Assembly (NCBI GenBank): GCA_007116685.1
Contig: SKIC01000310.1
Location: 1 to 9,519 of the forward strand
Direction: 5' to 3'
Origin: Balneolales bacterium
Lineage (GTDB): Bacteria; Bacteroidota; Rhodothermia; Balneolales; Natronogracilivirgulaceae
Length of the DNA: 9,519 nt
Positions within the stretch are counted from its first letter, which is position 1, and each line of letters begins with the position of its first letter. The notes beneath the pieces are model-generated. The model was not told the DNA's origin. It saw only the letters and a list, made by a program, of their open reading frames with translations, and ran no database searches. The position numbers and the translations under genes were made by a program. Of the stretch, positions 1 through 6,297 are shown in pieces.

Positions 1-1182
1 CAAATTGCTCGCTTACATTCATTCATACAAGAACATATTGGTGGGATGAGCATTGTTCAGCTTTTTGGCAAAGAAAAACAAGAGGCCGAAAAGTTTGACA
101 AACTCAATACTCAGCATACCGACGCCCACATTAAAACGATTTTTTATTTTTCCATCTTTTGGCCGGTAGTTGAAGTTTTATCCAGTATTGGTATGGCTTT
201 GGTGATATGGTATGGCGGTGCCCAAGCGCTATCTGATACTATCACGCTTGGAATTTTGATTGCTTTCATTCAGTACGTTCGCCAGTTCTTTTTACCAATT
301 AGAGATCTCTCGGAGAAATTCAACACGCTTCAATCAGCCTTAGCCTCATCTGAAAGAATTTTTGCCGTAGTTGATACTGAAAACGAAATCACAGAAAAAG
401 AAGAACCATTTGTGCCAGTTAATGGAGCACCTGGTAACATCTCATTCAAAGATGTTTGGTTCAAATACAATTCTAATGAGGATTATGTACTTAAAGGATT
501 GAACCTTAATGTTAAACCGGGTGAGATTGTTGCCATTGTTGGTGCTACGGGGGCTGGTAAATCTACCATTATCAATTTACTCACTCGTTTTTACGATGTC
601 AGTGAAGGCGCTATAATCATTGACGGTGTAGATATCAGAGATTATAAAATCACGGCTTTGCGGCATAAATTTGGACTGGTTTTGCAGGATAATGCTTTAT
701 TCTCAGGTTCTGTGTATGATAATATCACACTTGGTAATCCTGATATTACCAGAGAAAAAGTTGAGCAAGCTGTTCGACTGGTTGAAGCCGATCGTTTTCT
801 GAACCGCTTACCGGGTGGACTAGACTACAAGTTAAAGGAGAGGGGCAGTTCACTTTCTATGGGACAAAGACAGTTGATTTGTTTCGTTCGGGCACTTGTT
901 TTTGATCCGCAGGTATTGATTCTTGATGAGGCTACTTCAAATGTGGATTCAGAAACTGAGAACTTGGTTTCTAATGCATTATCAAAATTGATGAAAGGCC
1001 GAACGAATATCGTAATTGCTCACCGATTATCCACAATTCAGCATGCTGATAAAATAGTTGTGATGCACAAAGGTGAAATCAGAGAAGTTGGATCGCATAA
1101 AGAACTTTTAAAACTGAATAATGGCATCTACAGAAAATTATACGAGCTTCAGTACAAAGATCAATCAGCATCTTTAGGATAA
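1..1182 (+). CDS. ABC exporter half-transporter (membrane domain fused to ATPase), 5' end missing
   Basis: The frame is open from base 1, so the gene begins upstream; the first ATG (46) is internal. 393 residues are visible of a family usually near 580-600. Two membrane segments remain of the exporter domain, one around nt 145-225 (FSIFWPVVEVLSSIG) and one around nt 244-300 ending in FFLPIRDL. The nucleotide-binding domain follows and is complete: Walker A GATGAGKST (541-567), Q-loop Gln at 685 in VLQDNALFSG, signature LSMGQ (853-867), Walker B VLILDE (913-930), D-loop SNVD and switch His at 1021 in AHRLST. All catalytic residues are present, so ATP hydrolysis is expected. The fusion of both domains and the sequence FIQEHIGGMSIVQLF place it among MsbA/MdlB-type exporters of the inner membrane. 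The substrate cannot be told; lipid, drug or peptide are all possible. Such proteins work as homo- or heterodimers, and any partner would lie upstream. Its last 22 bases overlap the 3' end of the convergent phosphatase gene. Confidence 0.95.
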   Translation, partial: QIARLHSFIQEHIGGMSIVQLFGKEKQEAEKFDKLNTQHTDAHIKTIFYFSIFWPVVEVLSSIGMALVIWYGGAQALSDTITLGILIAFIQYVRQFFLPIRDLSEKFNTLQSALASSERIFAVVDTENEITEKEEPFVPVNGAPGNISFKDVWFKYNSNEDYVLKGLNLNVKPGEIVAIVGATGAGKSTIINLLTRFYDVSEGAIIIDGVDIRDYKITALRHKFGLVLQDNALFSGSVYDNITLGNPDITREKVEQAVRLVEADRFLNRLPGGLDYKLKERGSSLSMGQRQLICFVRALVFDPQVLILDEATSNVDSETENLVSNALSKLMKGRTNIVIAHRLSTIQHADKIVVMHKGEIREVGSHKELLKLNNGIYRKLYELQYKDQSASLG

Positions 1183-1994
1183 TTGAGGTAGGGCACATGA
1201 GGTAGAACATTCTTTGCTGATTCTTTTGGTAACACGCTAACGAAATCACAAAAAAGATTACCCTTATTCATCAAGATATTGTGTCCGTCTTTAACGAGTT
1301 GAATATCGAAACCCATGTTATTCATGATTGCGGCAGGTGCACAGATATCCCAAAAATGAGTTTTTCGGTTCATTAATAAACCACTGCTTCTATTAAATAA
1401 AGGAGCCAATGCAGCATGAACATCATCCATGTAGCGGCTTCTTTCGAAACCCGATTTTGATGCAATCTGATTTCTAAGCTCGGCAGGGATTCGTTTCATA
1501 GTCAAATGGTTCGGCAGTGTTTCGACATTGATGTTCATTTTTTTATCAGCCTCATTTGGTTTCCACAAACTGATAGTTAACACGTCTGTATTGGGCAAAG
1601 TATATACAAGCGTTCCAGATTTTGGCTCTAAATAGAATCCGGCTATGGGTTTTCCGTTTCGGACTAATCCAATCAGAATAAAAAACTGTCCACGTTTTTC
1701 GATGAAATGCTTTGTGCCATCAATAGGATCTACGAACCAAATATATTCTGAATTTAGTGGATAAGAGTGATCTTCGTTTTCTTCTCCGATATATGGAATA
1801 CCTGGGAACTTGGCTGATAGCTTCTCATTTAAGAATTCGTTACTCCACAAATCTACATCTGTAACAGGCGAACCATCATCCTTTTCAAAAACTTTAAAAT
1901 TATTATCAGAATTACGTTTTCTTTGATATTCGGCACACTCTCTCAAGATTTCTTTGAGATAGCGCAGTTCTTTTGCGTTGATTATATCAGACAT
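1161..1994 (-). CDS. Inositol monophosphatase/CysQ-family phosphatase
   Basis: 277 residues, the usual family length. Metal-binding and catalytic motifs are intact: Glu71-Glu72 (YIGEE), Asp89-Pro-Ile-Asp92-Gly-Thr (89-94) and Trp215-Asp216 (WDICAP). These correspond to the Glu70, Asp90/Asp93 and Asp220 centres of the Mg2+-dependent, Li+-sensitive phosphatase fold. The loop reads DGTKHFI, like CysQ (DGTKEFI) and some histidinol phosphatases, rather than DGTTNF of true inositol monophosphatases. My preferred reading is therefore a 3'(2'),5'-bisphosphate nucleotidase (CysQ-like) that removes PAP/PAPS, in the cytoplasm. HisN-like activity or another sugar-phosphate substrate cannot be excluded. 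The start ATG (complement of 1992-1994) has no SD sequence, in keeping with its neighbours. It diverges from the 71-aa gene and converges on the ABC exporter, ending in TGA inside that gene's last codons. No sulfate-assimilation or histidine genes are nearby to settle the substrate. Confidence 0.9.
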   Translation of the reverse strand: MSDIINAKELRYLKEILRECAEYQRKRNSDNNFKVFEKDDGSPVTDVDLWSNEFLNEKLSAKFPGIPYIGEENEDHSYPLNSEYIWFVDPIDGTKHFIEKRGQFFILIGLVRNGKPIAGFYLEPKSGTLVYTLPNTDVLTISLWKPNEADKKMNINVETLPNHLTMKRIPAELRNQIASKSGFERSRYMDDVHAALAPLFNRSSGLLMNRKTHFWDICAPAAIMNNMGFDIQLVKDGHNILMNKGNLFCDFVSVLPKESAKNVLPHVPYLNYPKDAD

Positions 1995-2130
1995 TGTGAA
2001 TTTATCATTTAATTAGAAAATCAAGTTATGCCACACTTATCTAAAAGCACAATTATGAGAGAAGAATTCCTAATCAAAAAACTGTATATTTAATATTGTC
2101 ATCTTTACCCTAATTGTATTTAATATCTCT
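1995..2130. promoter_or_regulatory. Divergent intergenic region, probable promoters for both flanking genes
   Basis: These 136 AT-rich bases separate two divergent starts and must hold the promoter of the phosphatase and probably that of the six-gene + strand run. On the + strand, TAATATTG at 2091-2098 differs by one base from the Bacteroidota -7 consensus TAnnTTTG, but no matching TTTG lies 17-23 bases upstream. TTGTCA (2096-2101) with TAATAT (2121-2126) would give a 19-base spacer, but would put the transcript start on the ATG. On the - strand, TTGATT and TAAATT lie close to the phosphatase start with a short 14-base spacer. None of these is convincing alone. No operator-like dyad or riboswitch is visible. 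Confidence 0.4.
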
Positions 2131-2346
2131 ATGAAGAGCACACAAGACCAAAGTTTTGATTCCGAAGTCCTTGATCGCCTAAATGAGCGATTGCAAGTAG
2201 AAAAGAAAAGACTGGAAAGAGAAATACGTCAAGAGTATAGAAGTGCCAGAAAGTTTGTACGAACTAATCCTGAAAAAGGTATTGGATACGCCTTTTTAGG
2301 TGGAGTTATCGGTGGTTTATTATTAGCAAGTCTATTTAAGAGGTAA
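2131..2346 (+). CDS. Small DUF883/ElaB-YqjD-like membrane-anchored protein
   Basis: 71 residues. Residues 1-45 are hydrophilic and strongly charged with a heptad-like helix (VLDRLNERLQVEKKRLEREI), probably a coiled coil. Residues about 51-69 form one glycine-rich transmembrane helix (GYAFLGGVIGGLLLAS), followed by a positive end, Phe-Lys-Arg. The phrase VRTNPEKGIGYAFLGG before and into the helix resembles the C-terminal motif of ElaB/YqjD (DUF883) proteins, VRENP-(x)-GIG. Those are inner-membrane-anchored and, in E. coli, reported to bind ribosomes in stationary phase; I do not claim that role here. The topology is probably a cytoplasmic helix with the C-terminus at the inner membrane. The ATG has no SD sequence. 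The S45 gene begins 18 bases after its stop in the same frame, so the two are very likely co-transcribed. No exact function can be given. Confidence 0.75.
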   Translation: MKSTQDQSFDSEVLDRLNERLQVEKKRLEREIRQEYRSARKFVRTNPEKGIGYAFLGGVIGGLLLASLFKR

Positions 2347-2364
2347 ATTTATAAAACTCAGGCA

Positions 2365-4782
2365 TTGAAGAACCTCATCGCAGCAGTTGTAACTGGAATA
2401 TTCCTTTTGGCAGGATTGATTATTGTATCAATTCCCGCAAATAGAGATGTTGTGCCTGGTATTCAGAATTATTTTTCTTTGCAAACCGGGATTTGGCAAA
2501 ACGCACGAAATGCAGATTATCCCCGTGATATGGTACTCCAGGCACGTGCAATTGATGCTGAGGTTCAAATAGTTCGGGGCTCTGATGGAATACCAAGAAT
2601 TATTGCTCAATCCATGCAGGATGCCATTTTTGCTCTTGGCTATCTGTCTGCTTACGACAGATATTTCCAAACCAGACTCAACGCCCGAATTGCCGAAGGT
2701 AGAGTCTCTGAATGGCTCGGTTCAGCTTACATTAACACAGATAGAGCATTTCTGGATTTAGGATTGAATTCTACGGCTTGGGATCAGTTAGAACGCCTTT
2801 CTTCAGATGACTATCAAGTTATTGCAAACTATGCCAGTGGTGTAAATACTTATATTAACCAGCACTTTTCTGCTTTAAAGCCTGTTGAGTTCAAACTTCA
2901 AAATCTCGTAAATAATTATTGGCGACCGGTTGATGGTCTTAGAGTTAGCCAATTAATCGCCTATCAGTTGACCTATACTGACGAAGCAATCTTACATCAA
3001 AAAATATTGAATGAAATCGGTGAAGAAAGATTCCAACAATTATATATGAGGAATTATCCCGGTGATGTACTTCTTAATGGCACGCTTCAATCATTCAGAC
3101 GTGAAACAGGACAATCATTATTTACAAATGGGATTAATTATAGTCCGGTTATCGAGCATCTAAACAACCAACGTAATAGTCGGCATAGAATTCCTGCCGG
3201 CAGGAGTGGGCAATTTACGATGCAGCATATCATTGCCGGATCAGGACGAACAGAGAGAAACCAACCCATTATGGCATGGGATTTTCACCATCAGGCTACC
3301 ATACCATCTCAATTTTACGAAGTCCATATCCATCTACCAGAACGCTCAATTTATGGGATAACGATACCCGGATTTCCAGGCTTACTTGCTGCCTACAATG
3401 GCCATACAGCATGGTCAATCTCCAGAACTCCCGTTGATCAAACTGATTTTGTTCAATTGGAAATCACTCCTAATCATGATGAATATCGCTTTGATGATGA
3501 ATGGGTTTCATTTAACACAACTTCGCATCAAATTCCTGTAGCAGGTCGGTCTGATGTAAGACATATCTCAAAGAAGTCTCGACACGGTCCGGTAATTTTT
3601 ATGGATAATTACGCAGTTGCCATGCAATGGAATGCTTTAAGAAATCCAATAAACCCGGCTAATTTATGGCGACTTGCAGAATCAACAACTTCTAGTCAAA
3701 TACGTGATGAACTGAATACCTGGCAATGGCCCTTGGTCATGGTCAGTGCTGTTGATCGCAATGGGGATATGTTCAGCAAGTTAGCAGGGCGATATCCAGT
3801 TAGAAATACAGCTATAGGTGTTCATAATGGCAATAATCCTGCAACAGTTTGGGAAGAGTTTATACCCTCATCAGAATTGCCAATCGTAAATAATCCAACA
3901 AATGCTACGCTAGTGTATTCATCACAGAATCCTTCTCTGTTAGATAATCGAATGTACCTAGGTTATAATTGGCCTAAACCTTGGCAGAAAGAACGAATCA
4001 ATCAACTTCTACAGCAAAGGACTCTGCATAATTCAGAAAATATGTCACGCATCTTACAAGATGTTTACATGGATTTTTCGTATTTGACAAGTTATTTAAG
4101 GGCAATTGAACAAGATGTCACAAGTAGTGCTTTAAGAGGAATAATTCAAAATGTTCTTGCCTGGGATATGGAGGCCGATGTTGCTAGCGATATTCCTGTT
4201 CTGATGGATAATTTCATCCGAATATTTAGAAGTAAAGCTTATGAGTCTGATACACATATACGGATGCCTTCTGATCGGAATTGGTATTACTATTTAACTC
4301 AAGAGCCGAATCATAGCTTTTTTGATAATCCGAGTACACCACTTCAGGAGAATGCATCAGATATTATTCTCAGAAGTTTGCAGGATGCTTACGAAATTAC
4401 TTTAATTGAACATGGTACTCAAACTAATTGGAATTGGGGAAGTATTAACCGAATGCGTGTTTCTCATGTGAGCGATGCAAGTGTATTCGGTGTGCTGAAT
4501 CAATCAACGTGGTCAAGACCCGGTTTTAATACATCTATTACGCAATCAATGAGTAGAAATGCGACTAGCGGATCGGTAATGCGAGTAGTAATAGATTTTG
4601 GTAGTTCTGATTCAGCAGTCAGAGTAAATCATCTTGGTGCAATTAATGAAAATCCATTTAGTTCGTTTTATGCTATCAGAACGGCAGATTGGCTAAATGG
4701 TACTTACCGAGCCAGACAATTTAGACCACTTGAGCCGGGTCAAGTTAGATCAAACATTCAATTCCGAACCAGTGGCCGATGA
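2365..4782 (+). CDS. Exported penicillin-acylase-family (S45) protein with altered nucleophile
   Basis: 805 residues from a TTG start; the next Met is residue 56 and would lose the signal sequence (hydrophobic 4-24), so TTG is preferred. Family landmarks in order: VRGSDGIPRI and FALGYLSAYDRYFQ (about 70-102), ARIAEGRVSEWLG (107-119), AGSGRT then AWDFHH (from about 292; usual form ANDPHL), NGHTAW (345-350), RHGPV (406-410), LAGRYPVR, SSQNP (519-523) and NPFSSFY (763-769). Family members are periplasmic Ntn hydrolases. They are made as one chain and self-cleaved, so that a new N-terminal Ser starts the beta chain (usual Gly-Ser-Asn-x-Trp) and attacks amides such as beta-lactam side chains or acyl-homoserine lactones. 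That Ser is absent here; Thr285, or Met286 in an ungapped reading, takes its place, at nearly the position of Ser290 of E. coli penicillin G acylase. Activity is therefore uncertain. The gene ends in TGA overlapping the next ATG (ATGA). Confidence 0.88.
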   Translation: MKNLIAAVVTGIFLLAGLIIVSIPANRDVVPGIQNYFSLQTGIWQNARNADYPRDMVLQARAIDAEVQIVRGSDGIPRIIAQSMQDAIFALGYLSAYDRYFQTRLNARIAEGRVSEWLGSAYINTDRAFLDLGLNSTAWDQLERLSSDDYQVIANYASGVNTYINQHFSALKPVEFKLQNLVNNYWRPVDGLRVSQLIAYQLTYTDEAILHQKILNEIGEERFQQLYMRNYPGDVLLNGTLQSFRRETGQSLFTNGINYSPVIEHLNNQRNSRHRIPAGRSGQFTMQHIIAGSGRTERNQPIMAWDFHHQATIPSQFYEVHIHLPERSIYGITIPGFPGLLAAYNGHTAWSISRTPVDQTDFVQLEITPNHDEYRFDDEWVSFNTTSHQIPVAGRSDVRHISKKSRHGPVIFMDNYAVAMQWNALRNPINPANLWRLAESTTSSQIRDELNTWQWPLVMVSAVDRNGDMFSKLAGRYPVRNTAIGVHNGNNPATVWEEFIPSSELPIVNNPTNATLVYSSQNPSLLDNRMYLGYNWPKPWQKERINQLLQQRTLHNSENMSRILQDVYMDFSYLTSYLRAIEQDVTSSALRGIIQNVLAWDMEADVASDIPVLMDNFIRIFRSKAYESDTHIRMPSDRNWYYYLTQEPNHSFFDNPSTPLQENASDIILRSLQDAYEITLIEHGTQTNWNWGSINRMRVSHVSDASVFGVLNQSTWSRPGFNTSITQSMSRNATSGSVMRVVIDFGSSDSAVRVNHLGAINENPFSSFYAIRTADWLNGTYRARQFRPLEPGQVRSNIQFRTSGR
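3192..3205. repeat. Perfect 14-bp GC-rich palindrome inside the S45 gene
   Basis: TCCTGCCGGCAGGA is identical to its reverse complement. It is clearly richer in GC than its surroundings and lies in codons for the linker just before the expected alpha/beta cleavage site of the S45 protein (residues about 276-281, within IPAGRSG). Only one copy is present in the window, so whether it is a dispersed genomic element cannot be judged from here. Confidence 0.6.
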
Positions 4783-5129
4783 TTAAGTCTATCTATCTCA
4801 TATTAGCCATCATTCTTTTTCATTATCTGTTCGGATGGATATACGGAGTTGTTTTAGTTGCTCTTTTAGCCGGTTATGTTTTTACTTTGAGACCTGTGCT
4901 AATTTCAACTACTATCGGATTTTTATTAAGTGCTGCTGAGGTAGCTCATACTTACTTCACTGCTACCGAACCCGTGGGGAAAATGCTGGACTTATCATCC
5001 CGTATTCTTGTTGATTTTCCGGATTATGCAATAATAATCATATCTCTCAGCCTACCGGTTATTTTTTATAACCTGGCCGCATGGTTTTCTTATAATGTTT
5101 ATGTTATTTACAGAAAATTATCTGTCTAA
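4779..5129 (+). CDS. Small integral membrane protein of unknown function
   Basis: 116 residues, very hydrophobic. Probable membrane segments are at about 3-19, 20-36, 39-58 and 82-106, with a polar stretch at 59-80 (TATEPVGKMLDLSSRILVDF) between the third and fourth. The end, YRKLSV, is positive. There is no signal cleavage site and I recognise no family. The start codon overlaps the S45 stop as ATGA (4779-4782), a classic arrangement for translational coupling, so it should be made together with the S45 protein and may help anchor, fold or export it; that role is inference from position only. The gene stops with TAA, and 32 AT-rich bases without a hairpin separate it from prfB, so read-through into prfB is likely. 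Confidence 0.75.
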   Translation: MIKSIYLILAIILFHYLFGWIYGVVLVALLAGYVFTLRPVLISTTIGFLLSAAEVAHTYFTATEPVGKMLDLSSRILVDFPDYAIIIISLSLPVIFYNLAAWFSYNVYVIYRKLSV

Positions 5130-5161
5130 AAACTGATCTTGACTAATTTAATCTTCTTGCT

Positions 5162-6296
5162 ATGAATTCTTCTCAACCTACTGAAAGAACATTTTCTGTA
5201 GAATTTGTAAATGAAATGTTTGAGCGTGTGGATGCGCTCAGGAGGTATCTTTGACTACGATAAAAAAGTAGAACGAATCAAAGAACTCGAATTTCAGGCG
5301 GCTGCACCTGAATTCTGGAATGACCCTGATGCTGCACAAGTTCTGATGAAAGAACTGAACTTCGAGAAAGAATGGGTAAAGAGTTGGGAAGATTTAGATG
5401 AACATCGGCAGAATATTTTACTCTTTAGAGAAATAATCAATGAGGGAGACGATGTTCAGGAGGATTTGAATAAAGAAGCCGAACTTTTGAAATCCAGTCT
5501 TGAGGACTTGGAGTTCAAGAATATGCTCAGTGGAGAAGATGATCACAGAGATGCTGTGATTACCATAAATCCGGGAGCTGGCGGAACAGAAAGTCAGGAT
5601 TGGGCTCAAATGCTTTATCGAATGTATGTTCGATACTGCGAGCAAAAAGGCTTTGAAGCATCAACATTAGAGTACCAACATGGCGATGTTGCCGGAATAA
5701 AAAGCGCCACGATAGAGGTAAAAGGAAATTTTGCCTACGGAAATCTGAAGGCCGAAAACGGTGTCCATCGTTTGGTGCGTATTTCACCATTTGACAGCAA
5801 CGCTCGCAGACATACATCATTTTGTTCGGTATTTATTACCCCGGTAATTGATGATTCTATTGAAGTGGATTTGAATGCAGATGATATCGAAATGCAACGA
5901 TTCCATGCCGGGGGAAAAGGAGGACAGAATGTCAACAAAGTTGAAACCGGAGTAAGACTGATTTGGACCGGACAACTTTCAGATGGAACCTCGGAGCGGG
6001 TAGTTGCAGAATGTCAGCAGGAGCGTTCACAGTTGCAGAACCGTGAAAAAGCGATGGTACTCCTAAAATCGCGGGTATATGAATTGGAAAAACGAATCCG
6101 TGATGCCGCCAAAGATAAACTCCATGGTACAAAATTGGCGAATGAATGGGGCTCTCAAATACGTTCTTACGTTTTTCATCCTTACAACATGATAAAAGAT
6201 CATCGCACCAATTACGAAACTTCTAATGTTGATGCCATCATGGATGGAGAATTAGATGAATTCGTAAAAGCATATCTTTTATCAGAAGCAGAATAA
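5162..6296 (+). CDS. prfB: Peptide chain release factor 2, made by programmed +1 frameshift
   Basis: Translation begins at ATG 5162 and runs 30 codons (MNSSQPTERT ... ALRRYL) to an in-frame TGA at 5252-5254. A +1 shift at CTT then continues with GAC at 5253 for 347 more codons, giving 377 residues, close to the usual 365. An annotation starting at 5211 in the second frame is an artefact, because its first 14 residues are out of frame. RF2 recognises UGA and UAA in the ribosomal A site and triggers peptide release. The recognition tripeptide Ser208-Pro-Phe210 and the catalytic Gly253-Gly254-Gln255 are intact. The residue before GGQ is Lys252, where many RF2s have Ala (SGAGGQ). The C-terminal part WGSQIRSYVFHPY and VMDGELDEF-like end (here IMDGELDEF) are typical. 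High RF2 ends translation at the TGA; low RF2 favours the shift, so the protein should control its own level. nadB starts one base after its TAA. Confidence 0.97.
5240..5255 (+). promoter_or_regulatory. prfB +1 programmed frameshift signal
   Basis: AGGAGGT (5240-5246) is an internal anti-16S stimulator, followed by TAT, the slippery codon CTT (5249-5251) and the stop TGA with a following C (5252-5255). Slippage from CTT to TTT moves the ribosome +1 to GAC. Order and spacing match the E. coli prfB site (AGG GGG TAT CTT TGA C). UGA followed by C is a weakly terminating context, which favours recoding. Confidence 0.96.
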
Positions 6297-6297
6297 T

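Noticed and set aside
1184..1206. Direct repeat TGAGGTAG, two copies 14 bases apart
   Set aside because: It is explained by the phosphatase codons for Pro-His-Val-Pro-Tyr-Leu, is too short, and has no further copies.
1163..1222. Inverted repeat AATCAGCA (1163-1170) and TGCTGATT (1215-1222) as a terminator
   Set aside because: Only 8 bp with a 44-base loop and no U-tract; both arms are inside coding sequence and can be chance.
5130..5161. Promoter for prfB suggested by TTGACT at 5139-5144
   Set aside because: The ATG follows too closely for a -10 element at normal spacing. Read-through from upstream is simpler, although a promoter inside the 116-aa gene is not excluded.
5211..5252. ATG 5211 as the start of the prfB reading frame
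   Set aside because: The 14 codons from 5211 to 5252 are in the +1 frame relative to the true first segment. The real start is ATG 5162, with a frameshift at CTT TGA C.
5418..6132. Four short - strand frames (66-86 residues) opposite prfB
   Set aside because: All are antisense to a strongly conserved gene, overlap one another and show no family features.
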